DNA of 64,000 nt, taken from NCBI GenBank assembly GCA_020252485.1, contig JADCCX010000009.1, positions 1-64,000 on the forward strand, read 5' to 3'. The notes beneath the pieces are model-generated. The model saw only the letters and a list, made by a program, of their open reading frames with translations, was not told where the DNA came from and did not search any database. Of the stretch, positions 1-7,035 are shown piece by piece (position 1 is the stretch's first letter; each line of letters opens with the position of its first letter). Made by a program: the position numbers and the translations under genes. Origin of the DNA: Methylocystis sp. Lineage in GTDB: Bacteria > Pseudomonadota > Alphaproteobacteria > Rhizobiales > Beijerinckiaceae.

Positions 1-59
1 GGAGCCCTGCTGCGCTTCGCTCCGCAGAGCCCCCGGCACAGCAAAAACAACACCAAACG

Positions 60-80
60 GGCGCTTCAAGCGCCTTTTCT
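60..80 (+). terminator. Rho-independent terminator-like hairpin
   Basis: A perfect 7-bp stem (GGCGCTT / AAGCGCC, positions 60-66 and 68-74, one-base gap) is followed by TTTTCT. It would stop rightward transcription of a gene lying left of the window. It sits in the presumed insertion-element end that interrupts the qseC-like gene. A one-base loop is too tight, so the real loop would be formed by opening the innermost pairs. Confidence 0.45.
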
Positions 81-287
81 CTCAACCCGACTGGTACAGT
101 TTAACGCCGCTATCTGGCACAATTTTCCGCCGCTGTTGACAACGATGGTCGGATTGCGCACGCCACGCTCGATGCCGCTCAGATATTGCTGGCTGAAGCC
201 GGTCTTCTCGGCGAACGCCTCCTGCGTCAGGCCCATCTCGAGCCTGATTCGTCGCACGTTCCTTCCGACCAGTCGCCGCATATCCAT
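66..287 (-). pseudogene. qseC: Truncated XRE-type regulator (QseC-like)
   Basis: Codons 1-49 encode a normal Cro/C1-type helix-turn-helix (conserved TQEAFAEKTGFSQQYLSGIE and RGVRNPTIV). Family members continue with a TLYELAQALGV-like fifth helix, but here the frame runs into unrelated sequence (VNSGGKLCQIAALN...) and stops after 73 codons. The switch falls at the insertion-like end at 91-141. The gene is divergent from a small DUF2285 gene, the same layout as qseC/qseM of the M. loti symbiosis island, where QseC is the DNA-binding switch protein controlling qseM. DNA binding may be impaired because the last helix is missing. Confidence 0.7.
91..141. repeat. Repeated terminal motif of a presumed IS21-like insertion end
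   Basis: Two 21-bp direct copies at 91-111 and 114-134 match at 17 of 21 positions (CTGGYACARTTT..CCGCCGCT). The block ends in TTGACA at 136-141, which reads TGTCAA inward on the other strand. Tandem imperfect repeats behind a TGT end are typical of IS21-family termini. The block begins exactly where the qseC-like reading frame loses similarity to its family. The family assignment is an inference, because no transposase is in the window. Confidence 0.5.
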
Positions 288-306
288 TGCGGCACCGTCG
301 GCGCTC

Positions 307-339
307 TACACACTATGAGTTTATCTTCTATAGTATGTA
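307..339. promoter_or_regulatory. Candidate QseC operator dyad
   Basis: An inverted repeat with 10-bp arms (TACACACTAT at 307-316 and ATAGTATGTA at 330-339, 9 of 10 pairs) and a 13-bp spacer lies 20 bp upstream of the truncated qseC-like start. It is within the divergent intergenic region shared with the QseM-like gene. XRE regulators of this kind bind such dyads to control both divergent promoters. The binding role is inferred from position and symmetry. Confidence 0.5.
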
Positions 340-473
340 TCCGCGTTCTGCGTTGGCGTTTCCGCGAGCATTCCCGGCGCAACCGCAACAGGACGCAAGC
401 AACTGTGTGAACCGCGGCCTTGTGAGATCGTTTCGTAGCAAAGTTCGTTGTAGGCTTCGCAATGGAGGGCTTC

Positions 474-740
474 ATGACATCGCCTGCGCTTCAGGACGAG
501 CCGCCCAGGGCGCCAACTGTCACCGACTATGACCGTGCGCATGCGGTCATCTATCTGCGTCTGCTCGATGCGGCAGCCGAGGGCGCCGATTGGCGTGAGG
601 TCGCGCGCATCGTGCTCGGTCTCGATCCATTCACGCACAGCGAGCGCGCCAAGCGCGTGCATGACAGCCATTTGGCGAGGGCGCGCTGGATGAGCGAATC
701 GGGCTATCGTGACCTTCTCGCCAACTCGCCCCTGCATTGA
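474..740 (+). CDS. qseM: Small DUF2285 protein, QseM-like antiactivator
   Basis: An 88-aa protein starting at ATG 474 (an in-frame ATG at 462 is also possible). It consists almost only of a DUF2285 domain: an N-terminal HAVIYLRLLDAA segment, then AKRVHDSHLARARWMSESGY and RDLL near the end. QseM of ICEMlSym(R7A) is a stand-alone DUF2285 protein that binds and inactivates TraR and FseA. Size, domain, divergence from an XRE gene and position just upstream of an FseA-like ORF pair all match. No TraR gene is in the window. The antiactivator role is inferred from context. Confidence 0.75.
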   Translation: MTSPALQDEPPRAPTVTDYDRAHAVIYLRLLDAAAEGADWREVARIVLGLDPFTHSERAKRVHDSHLARARWMSESGYRDLLANSPLH

Positions 741-864
741 ATGCGTGTTGCTTGCAAAGCAACGCCTGTTGCTAAAAGGCGGACTCCCAAGCCTCTCAAG
801 CAAATCGAATCTTCTTGAATTGATCCGCGAGGCCTTGGCTTCGCGCTGAGAGCCGGAGCACGCC

Positions 865-1200
865 ATGTCGAAACGCGACTGGCGGTCCGCGGCCGCTTAT
901 GCGGACCTCGAAACCGCCCAATTAAGGGACCTTGCTTGGGAGTTCTTGCGACGAAACCCTGCCTATCAGCAGGACTGGATTGAGGCCGGTGTGACCGGCG
1001 ACGACGCGCGCAGCGAAGAAATCGCCGCGCGCTGGGGGTTGCGATTTCCTGAGCGACCCGATGAGCGACGCATCAAATTCGACCCTGTGGCTCCCGGTGC
1101 TGAGCGTCGACACGCTGATCGCATCGGATTTACCGCCATCCTTGTCGCCTCGATCGCCGGTTGCGCCACCGGCTGCGACTTCAGTTCGCTTCGCCAGTGA
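865..1200 (+). CDS. fseA: FseA-like orf1: DUF6499 transcriptional-regulator-like domain
   Basis: The first ~60 codons form the DUF6499 domain (SKRDWRSAAAYADLETAQLR, then WEFLRRNPAYQQDW and EEIAARWGLRF). After RWGLRF the zero-frame continuation has no family resemblance and ends at 1198-1200. The +1 frame takes over with a proper DUF2285 protein that overlaps this ORF by 140 nt. In the M. loti island the excision activator FseA is made from two such ORFs by programmed +1 ribosomal frameshifting, so the unshifted 111-aa product is probably the default and the fused ~252-aa protein the active one. Confidence 0.75.
   Translation: MSKRDWRSAAAYADLETAQLRDLAWEFLRRNPAYQQDWIEAGVTGDDARSEEIAARWGLRFPERPDERRIKFDPVAPGAERRHADRIGFTAILVASIAGCATGCDFSSLRQ
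1042..1051 (+). promoter_or_regulatory. Probable +1 programmed ribosomal frameshift site
   Basis: Zero-frame codons read CGA UUU CCU GAG. Slipping tRNA-Phe from UUU (1045-1047) to UUC (1046-1048) continues as CUG AGC GAC. This joins RWGLRF to LSDPMSDASN and then STLWLPVL, the arrangement expected in single-ORF DUF6499-DUF2285 proteins. The fused protein would be about 252 aa. The exact slip point is inferred from where domain similarity changes frame. Confidence 0.6.
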
Positions 1201-1624
1201 CGGCTGGCACGGTCTGACCAGGACGGCGGCGCGCCAGATCTGGCGGCCGGACAGCCGGGAGCGAGCGCCCATCGCAGCCGTGCTCGTGCCGCTCGACGCG
1301 TTGACGCCGCAGCGGCTGGCGACCGTGCTCCTGTTCTGGGCCCATGCGCTGGGCCGACCCATCAGCGCGCCGCCAGTCCTGTCGCGCGAGCGCCGCCGGC
1401 GTCTCATCCTGGGTCTGCGTGCGCTCGACGGCCGCGCGACCGGCGCAAGCCATCGCACGCTTGCCCAAGGCCTGTTCGGAGCCGACCGCGTGCCGACCGG
1501 CCCGTCCTGGAAGACCCATGACCTCCGCAGCCGCACGCTGCGTCTCCTCGTTGACGCCGGCCGGCTTCGCGACGGCGGATATAGGGACCTCCTGACCGCC
1601 GGTCCGGCCCTTCGCCTTCGATAG
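1061..1624 (+). CDS. fseA: FseA-like orf2: DUF2285 domain protein
   Basis: The ORF is 187 codons from ATG 1061. Open frame extends further upstream, and the informative sequence begins before this ATG when joined to the previous ORF. It holds the DNA-binding-like DUF2285 domain: RTAARQIWRP, VLFWAHALGR, SRERRRRLILGLRALDG, HDLRSRTLRLL and GYRDLL. It shares its C-terminal signature with the QseM-like protein upstream, which fits an activator/antiactivator pair. In the homologous system FseA activates the rdfS promoter, and here the next gene is rdfS-like. Confidence 0.8.
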   Translation: MSDASNSTLWLPVLSVDTLIASDLPPSLSPRSPVAPPAATSVRFASDGWHGLTRTAARQIWRPDSRERAPIAAVLVPLDALTPQRLATVLLFWAHALGRPISAPPVLSRERRRRLILGLRALDGRATGASHRTLAQGLFGADRVPTGPSWKTHDLRSRTLRLLVDAGRLRDGGYRDLLTAGPALRLR

Positions 1625-1684
1625 GGGGCCGCTTTCCCGCTCCCGGTCTTCGAACTCCCTCCACCCCACTGCTCTCCGCCAGCC

Positions 1685-1727
1685 TTGGACCCGACCGCCG
1701 CGCACGGTGCGCGGCGCGACAGTCCAA
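1685..1727. promoter_or_regulatory. 43-bp nested dyad upstream of the rdfS-like gene
   Basis: Two concentric inverted repeats share the centre 1706. The outer arms are TTGGAC/GTCCAA (1685-1690, 1722-1727) and the inner arms CGCCGCGCA/TGCGCGGCG (1696-1704, 1708-1716). The structure ends 14 nt before the ATG of the excisionase-like gene, with a GGAGAG ribosome site between. It could be the operator for the FseA-like activator or an RNA hairpin limiting excisionase expression. The symmetry is seen directly; the role is inferred. Confidence 0.5.
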
Positions 1728-1741
1728 GCCGGAGAGCTCCG

Positions 1742-2026
1742 ATGCCCGATCCCAACACTGGTCTTCCGCCGCGCTATCTGCGCACGCCGGAAGCCGCCCG
1801 CTTTCTTGGCCTCAGTGGCCGCACCCTTGAGAAACACCGCACCTACGGCACCGGGCCGCGCTATTCGAAGATCGGCGGGCGCGTCGTCTATGCGCTCACC
1901 GATCTGCAGGCCTGGGTCGGTCGCGGCGGCAAGACATCGACCAGCGACACGACGGGCGACGCCGTGTTGCCCGCCAAGCGGCATGCCGCGCTCTCGCCGG
2001 CCTATGCCGGCGGCGCACGCCGCTGA
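1742..2026 (+). CDS. rdfS: RdfS/AlpA-like excisionase, helix-turn-helix
   Basis: The protein is 94 aa, starting at ATG 1742 with GGAGAG upstream. The core YLRTPEAARFLGLSGRTLEK, then YGTGPRYSKIGGRVVYALTD and LQAWV, is the winged-helix MerR/AlpA (HTH_17) fold of recombination directionality factors. In ICEMlSym the equivalent, RdfS, drives excision and heads the operon rdfS...traF, transglycosylase, rlxS. The same gene order follows here. It may alternatively be only a transcription factor of the same fold. Confidence 0.75.
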   Translation: MPDPNTGLPPRYLRTPEAARFLGLSGRTLEKHRTYGTGPRYSKIGGRVVYALTDLQAWVGRGGKTSTSDTTGDAVLPAKRHAALSPAYAGGARR

Positions 2027-2036
2027 GCCCGCGCCG

Positions 2037-3092
2037 ATGGCCGCCTCCCGCCCCCGCTTTGCAGCGAGCGAACGCGCAACGCTCGACCCCTTCGAGGCGC
2101 TGTCCGGCGACATCGCGCCGCGCGACCAGCGCGACCTGATGGAGCGGCCGTTCTTCTCCCTGGCCAAAGCCCGGCGCGCCGCCCCGATCCGCTACCGCGC
2201 CGGCGACGTCGAGGTCGAGGTCCACGCCGTCCCTGAGCACGGCATGGCGACCATCTGGGACGCAGACGTGCTGATCTGGGCGGCCTCCCAGATCGTCGAG
2301 GCTCTGGACCGCGGCCTGCCGACCTCGCGCTTCTTCCGCTTCACGCCCTACCAATTGCTCGGCGCCATCGGCCGGGCACGCGGCAAACGCGACTATGTGT
2401 TGCTCAAGGGTGCGCTGGCCAGGCTGCAGTCGACCGTCATCCGCACGACGATCCGCCAGGGCGAGCACTGGCGCCGCCAGCAGTTCAGCTGGATCAACGA
2501 GTGGGAGGAGTTGACGACGCGCGCCGGCCGCGTGGAAGGCATGGAGTTCGTGCTGCCGGATTGGTTCTACCAGGGGGTCATCGATCGCCGCTTCATCCTC
2601 ACCATCGACCGGGAGTATTTCGCGCTGACGGGCGGCATCGAGCGCTGGCTCTATCGCGTCGCGCGCAAGCATGCGGGCCGCCAGCAAGGCGGCTGGCGCT
2701 TCGATCTGCGCCACCTTCACGTCAAGAGCGCGAGCCTGGCGCGTTTCTCCGACTTCGCGCTCGACATCCGCAGGATCGTCGCGCGACAGCCATTGCCAGG
2801 CTATGAGTTGACGCTCGAGATCGACGCCCGCGCCGTCGTCACGCTGCACATGCAGCCTGTGGACAGTGTGTGGATAAGTCCGCCGATCCACGGGAGTTCA
2901 GGCGCATGCCATATCGGGATGTCGGGCGCAGCCGGCACGGGACATCAGGCGCGCCAGGGCGAGCTTTTTCCAATCGGCTCAACGGCCAGTACGCCGTCTA
3001 ACGTCTCTAACCCGGATTCTAACATCTTGGTTGTTGGAGGCGGCGCGCGCTGTGGATCGCGGGCCGGAACGAAAAGCGGGGGCCGGCCATGA
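2037..3092 (+). CDS. RepA-like replication initiator protein
   Basis: Starting at ATG 2037 (ATG 2004 is an alternative overlapping the previous gene) this gives 351 aa. Characteristic stretches are RDQRDLMERPFFSLAKARR, MATIWDADVLIWAASQI, FRFTPYQLLGAIGR, LPDWFYQGVIDRRFILTID and FALTGGIERWLYRVARKHAG, as in the plasmid RPA/RepA initiator family. ICEs use such proteins for replication of the excised circle. The last ~50 residues are low-complexity and contain the TCTAAC repeats noted separately. It overlaps the next gene by ATGA. Confidence 0.85.
   Translation: MAASRPRFAASERATLDPFEALSGDIAPRDQRDLMERPFFSLAKARRAAPIRYRAGDVEVEVHAVPEHGMATIWDADVLIWAASQIVEALDRGLPTSRFFRFTPYQLLGAIGRARGKRDYVLLKGALARLQSTVIRTTIRQGEHWRRQQFSWINEWEELTTRAGRVEGMEFVLPDWFYQGVIDRRFILTIDREYFALTGGIERWLYRVARKHAGRQQGGWRFDLRHLHVKSASLARFSDFALDIRRIVARQPLPGYELTLEIDARAVVTLHMQPVDSVWISPPIHGSSGACHIGMSGAAGTGHQARQGELFPIGSTASTPSNVSNPDSNILVVGGGARCGSRAGTKSGGRP
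2997..3023 (+). repeat. Three TCTAAC repeats at the end of the repA-like gene
   Basis: TCTAAC occurs at 2997-3002, 3006-3011 and 3018-3023, inside the low-complexity tail of the initiator gene. Short iterated motifs near an initiator gene can be initiator-binding iterons, but three 6-mers with unequal spacing is weak evidence. Confidence 0.3.
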
Positions 3093-3553
3093 GCCCGCAC
3101 ACCCGCGTCGAACTCCTCTGGCTCGAGAAGCGCGTCGAGCGCTGGATCCGCTTCGGCCGCATTGCCGAGGAGACGATCCTCGACCGCCGCCGTCGCATCG
3201 TCAGCTTTGCGCCTGACTCCGTGTTTGCCTTCGTGCGCTGGGCCGCGGGCGAGCATGGCACCATCGTCAGCCGCATCGACATCCTGCGCGCGGTCGCGCC
3301 AGGCGAGGCCTGCTCGACGATCCCGTTCGTAACCCCCGGCGGCGAACTCCTACTGCGCCAGTCCGGCTGGCCGAAGGTTGAGGCTGCCCTCACCGCCATC
3401 GACGCCGTCGAGCGGGCCGGCGTCGATCCTGCCGACGCCTGTCCCGATCACTGGCGACACGTGATGAACCGGCTCAGCGCAGGCGAGACGCCGCGCGCCT
3501 ACAGCCTCGACCGCCATCGCGCCTGGCTCAAGCGTCGGAGGGTCGGGGCATGA
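3089..3553 (+). CDS. DUF2840 domain protein
   Basis: This 154-aa protein opens with the DUF2840 signature (LTHVELxWLEKRVE-type start, here TRVELLWLEKRVERWIRFG, then RIVSFAPDSVFAFVRWAAGE). It also has QAWPAVDRVL-like sequence (SGWPKVEAALTAID) and ends WLKRRRVGA. DUF2840 genes occur almost only in rhizobial-type conjugative elements between the initiator and traF, as here. It overlaps both neighbours by 4 nt (ATGA), so it is translationally coupled. No biochemical role is known. Confidence 0.85.
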   Translation: MSPHTRVELLWLEKRVERWIRFGRIAEETILDRRRRIVSFAPDSVFAFVRWAAGEHGTIVSRIDILRAVAPGEACSTIPFVTPGGELLLRQSGWPKVEAALTAIDAVERAGVDPADACPDHWRHVMNRLSAGETPRAYSLDRHRAWLKRRRVGA

Positions 3554-4068
3554 GCCGCACAATCCTTGCGGCGTTCATGGCGGGCGGCGTCGGCCTCATC
3601 GCCGCTCCGGCCGCATTCGATCCGTCCCCGCGTCTTGTCTGGAACGCCTCTGCCAGTGCGCCGCTCGGCCTCTATCGGATCGAGCCTACCGACAGTCTCA
3701 CCATCGGTGATCTTGTGCTGGTCACGCCGACCGGCCCCGTCGCGGCGCTGCTTGCTGAAAGAGGCTATCTGGCGCCCGGCGTGCCGCTCATCAAGCGCCT
3801 TGCAGCGCTTGCCGGACAGACAGTCTGCCGCGCAGGCGACCGCATCCTGATCGACGGCAGGGTTGTCGCAACGGCCCGCGAGATGGATCGCGCTGGCCGT
3901 CCCTTGCCGCGCTGGCAAGGCTGCCAGCGACTCGGTCCCGACCTCGTCTTCCTCCTGAACCAGGATGCGCCGGACAGCCTCGACGGCCGCTATTTCGGGC
4001 CGACGCCCGTCAGCGCCCTGCGGGGCCGCGCCGTCCTGATCCACACATCCATGGAGCGCCGATCATGA
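3550..4068 (+). CDS. traF: TraF, S26-family conjugal pilin peptidase
   Basis: A 172-aa membrane peptidase with an N-terminal hydrophobic segment (residues 4-22). The serine sits in the S26 motif SAPLGLY (Ser36) and the lysine general base in PLIKRLAAL (Lys82). TraF of RP4 cyclises the TrbC pilin, and a TrbC gene is present at 38,437. The start codon overlaps the DUF2840 stop, and the end overlaps the transglycosylase start, consistent with a single transfer operon. Confidence 0.92.
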   Translation: MSRTILAAFMAGGVGLIAAPAAFDPSPRLVWNASASAPLGLYRIEPTDSLTIGDLVLVTPTGPVAALLAERGYLAPGVPLIKRLAALAGQTVCRAGDRILIDGRVVATAREMDRAGRPLPRWQGCQRLGPDLVFLLNQDAPDSLDGRYFGPTPVSALRGRAVLIHTSMERRS

Positions 4069-4892
4069 CCGACACCGCATCGCCGAGCGCGCGGCGCAAG
4101 CATCTTCCATCCCGGGTCATCTTCCTCGCAGCCACGCTGGCTCTGCTCGCGCTCGCTGCGCCGGCGCACGCCGGGTCTCGTGATCCCTATGGCCGCTATA
4201 TCGCCGAAGCCGCCCAGCGCTTCGCCATGCCAGAGCGCTGGATCCGCGAGGTGATGCGCGTCGAAAGCGCCGGTCGGCCGCGCGCCGTCTCGCATGCCGG
4301 AGCCATGGGCCTGATGCAGATCATGCCTGGCACCTGGGCAGAGTTGCGCCGCGCTCACGGTCTCGGCGCCGACCCGTTCAGGCCGCGCGACAATATCCTC
4401 GCGGGCGCCGCCTATCTGCGCCAGATGTACGACCGCTTCCGCTCGGTGCACCTCATGCTCGCCGCCTACAATGCCGGCCCAGGGCGCACGGATCAGCATG
4501 TCCGTGCCGGCCGACGGCTCCCGGCGGAAACGCGCGCTTACATCGCCGTGCTCGTCCCGGCGCTCAACGACACGCCATCGAGTGAGACTGCACCGATCGT
4601 GAAGCTGGCCCAGGCCGACCCGGCAACAGGCCCGCTGTTCGCGCCGGTGACGCCGCCAAGCGGTCTCTCGGATGCGGCACCAACGCCGTCCGAACGCCTG
4701 TCGCCTGATGAGAGCCGGCTGCTGACGCTGCATCGCCGTCTCGATGCAGAGGCCCGCCGAGCGCCTGCGGCACCATTGGATCCGCGCGGTCGGTCGCCTG
4801 CCATAGCGGGGAATGCAGTCACCGAGCCTGCGACGCCGTCGCCGGGGCGCGTGCTGTTTGCTGTGTCGCGACCTGCGGGATCGACGCCATGA
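4065..4892 (+). CDS. Lytic transglycosylase of the conjugation system
   Basis: The 275-aa precursor has a signal peptide (hydrophobic residues 19-36, cleavage near AHA-GSRDPYGRYI). An SLT domain follows: the catalytic glutamate is in VMRVESAGRP (Glu67), then GAMGLMQIMPGTW and LMLAAYNAGPG. It would open peptidoglycan for the transfer apparatus and corresponds to Msi107 of ICEMlSym. The C-terminal 120 residues are a proline-rich linker without a recognised domain. Confidence 0.92.
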   Translation: MTDTASPSARRKHLPSRVIFLAATLALLALAAPAHAGSRDPYGRYIAEAAQRFAMPERWIREVMRVESAGRPRAVSHAGAMGLMQIMPGTWAELRRAHGLGADPFRPRDNILAGAAYLRQMYDRFRSVHLMLAAYNAGPGRTDQHVRAGRRLPAETRAYIAVLVPALNDTPSSETAPIVKLAQADPATGPLFAPVTPPSGLSDAAPTPSERLSPDESRLLTLHRRLDAEARRAPAAPLDPRGRSPAIAGNAVTEPATPSPGRVLFAVSRPAGSTP

Positions 4893-5174
4893 ACCTGCAG
4901 GCCTCGATACATGGCGCTGTGCCGCCACCGCTCAGGCGTGACCCGTTCTCGGAAACAATGGTCTTAGAGCTTGATGGTCACATGCGTGGGTCAGCGTTCG
5001 TGCTGAGGGGAGACGTCCACGGATTGCGAGATAAAAGCAGCGACGGCGCTTGGTCGTATGGTGTTGAGAACCATAGCGTTTTCGGTCCATTTGCCGCAGG
5101 CATGCGCGGCGCTTTCCGCCGAAAGCGCAATGACATCAATGCACAAAGCGCCATCGCGCTCGGGTTCCCGCGCC
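4893..5174. other. Intergenic region upstream of relaxase, candidate oriT
   Basis: This is the only real gap in the otherwise overlapping transfer operon, and it lies immediately before the relaxase gene, where oriT is often found. It holds a perfect hairpin (8-bp arms GCGCTTTC/GAAAGCGC, 4-base loop, 5109-5128) and a second one (AGCGC/GCGCT, 5147-5160). An open frame across it has no family resemblance and was not called. The nic site cannot be placed from sequence alone. Confidence 0.4.
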
Positions 5175-6944
5175 ATGACTGAGCGCGACGCCGACGTGAC
5201 GATCCGGCCTGGCCGCATCCGCGACAAGGGCCCTGGGGCCAAGCGCGCGCAAAGCCTCGTCGGTCAGGTCATGCGTGCTGCACGTCAGGCGGGTCACACC
5301 GGACGCGGCTTCGGCAAGGCGAGCGTCGGCCGCTCGCGATCGCGTTTCGGGCGCGGCCGTACGGCGACGGTCATCGCCTCGTTGCGCTCGCCCTCGCGAC
5401 GCGTCGTCATCAAGGCCCGCGTCGTCCGCCACCACGGTGCGAAATTCCGCGCCGCGTCTCTCGCCACGCACGTCGCTTATCTCAAGCGCGACGGGGTGAC
5501 CCGGGATGGAGGCGAGGCGCGGCTCTTCAATGAGGTCGGCGACGAGGCCGATGGCCGCGCCTTCGCCGAGCGTTGTGGCCAGGAAGGACCAAACGCCGAC
5601 AGGCATCATTTCCGCTTCATCGTCAGCCCGGAGGACGCGGACCGCATGGCCGACCTCAGGGGCTTCACCCGCGACGTGATGAGCCAGGCCGAGCGCGACC
5701 TTGGCACGAAGCTCGATTGGGTCGCCGTCGATCACTGGAACACCGACAACCCGCACGTCCATGTGCTGGTGCGTGGCGTGGCCGACGATGGCCGCGATCT
5801 CGTCATCGCCCGCGACTACATCGCCCAGGGCTTCCGCGCCCGCGCGGAGGGGCTGGTCGATCTCGAGCTTGGCCCGCGATCAGAGCAGGAGATCCGAACG
5901 GGTTTGGAGAAAGACGTCGCTGCCGAGCGCTGGACTGCCCTGGACCGCGCACTTCAGGCGGCAAGCGATGACGGTGGCGGCATCCTCGACCTGCGACCGC
6001 CGCGCGGTGGGTCGGACACCGACCTGCGTCGCCTGATGGTCGGCCGCGCCCAGACGCTCGAACGGCTCGGTCTTGCTGAAAAGCTTGGGCCGGCGTCCTG
6101 GAGCCTCAAGCCCGGGGCCGAGGCGACGCTGCGCGACCTCGGCCTGCGTGGCGACATCATCAAGACCATGCATCGCGCCATGGCCGACCTCAACGCCGAG
6201 CGTGCGCCAGCCGACTTCGCCATCCACGGCGAATGGCCAGAGTCGGTGATCGGCCGGCTGGTGGCGCGCGGCCTCGACGATGAACTCAAGGGCACGGCCT
6301 TCGCCGTGATCGACGGCGTGGACGGCCGCGTCCACCATATCCGTTTCGTGAGCTTCGAAGCGACGACCGACGTCCCGCCCGGCGGCATTGTCGAACTGCG
6401 CCGATACACGGACGCGGACGGCCGCGAGCGCACCGCGCTCGCCCCACGCTCGGACCTGTCGATCGAGGCGCAGGTGTCGGCCACCGGCGCGACCTGGCTC
6501 GACCGTCGCCTCGTCGAGCGCGACAAGATGCCGGTGGCGGGGGCCGGCTTCGGAGCAGAGGTGGCCGCCGCGCTCACGCGCCGCGGCGAGCATCTCCTCG
6601 CCGAAGGCCTCGCGCGGCGGCAGGGTCAGCGCATCGTGTTTGCCGCCGACCTGATCGGCACGCTGCGCGAGCGCGAACTCGCCAGCATAGGCGCGAGACT
6701 CTCGGCAGAGATCGGTCGCAGCTACCGCGCGGTGACTGACGGTGATCCGGTCAACGGCGTCTACGCCCGCCGCGTCGACCTCGCCTCCGGCCGCTTCGCG
6801 ATGCTCGATGACGGTCTTGGTTTTCAGCTCGTCCCGTGGAAGCCGGCGCTCGACGCGCGCCTCGGCGACAAGATCTCCGGCGTCATGCTGCCAGGCGGCG
6901 GCGTCGAGTGGAGCCTTGGCCGAAAACGAAGCCCCAGCATCTGA
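5175..6944 (+). CDS. rlxS: RlxS-type relaxase (VirD2-like, DUF3363)
   Basis: The start at ATG 5175 gives 589 aa beginning MTERDADVTIRPGRIRD, the usual RlxS N-terminus; the frame is open further upstream but without family resemblance. The metal-binding three-histidine motif is HWNTDNPHVH near residue 186, preceded by DRHHFRFIVSPEDA. The C-terminal half is DUF3363. The protein nicks oriT, stays covalently bound to the DNA end and leads it to the coupling protein encoded next. This is the MOB-P type relaxase of ICEMlSym-like elements. Confidence 0.93.
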   Translation: MTERDADVTIRPGRIRDKGPGAKRAQSLVGQVMRAARQAGHTGRGFGKASVGRSRSRFGRGRTATVIASLRSPSRRVVIKARVVRHHGAKFRAASLATHVAYLKRDGVTRDGGEARLFNEVGDEADGRAFAERCGQEGPNADRHHFRFIVSPEDADRMADLRGFTRDVMSQAERDLGTKLDWVAVDHWNTDNPHVHVLVRGVADDGRDLVIARDYIAQGFRARAEGLVDLELGPRSEQEIRTGLEKDVAAERWTALDRALQAASDDGGGILDLRPPRGGSDTDLRRLMVGRAQTLERLGLAEKLGPASWSLKPGAEATLRDLGLRGDIIKTMHRAMADLNAERAPADFAIHGEWPESVIGRLVARGLDDELKGTAFAVIDGVDGRVHHIRFVSFEATTDVPPGGIVELRRYTDADGRERTALAPRSDLSIEAQVSATGATWLDRRLVERDKMPVAGAGFGAEVAAALTRRGEHLLAEGLARRQGQRIVFAADLIGTLRERELASIGARLSAEIGRSYRAVTDGDPVNGVYARRVDLASGRFAMLDDGLGFQLVPWKPALDARLGDKISGVMLPGGGVEWSLGRKRSPSI

Positions 6945-7035
6945 ACCGCCGTTGTGCACGCCATCGCCGCCAGAGATGCGACGTCAGGCTGGCCGCTATT
7001 GCAACTTGAGCTAGCGCCTCTGAACGCTGCTGGCC

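Noticed and set aside
4889-5182. 97-aa open frame across the gap before the relaxase
   Set aside because: It has no recognisable family and no clear ribosome site. It overlaps hairpins, and the region is better explained as oriT or leader DNA.
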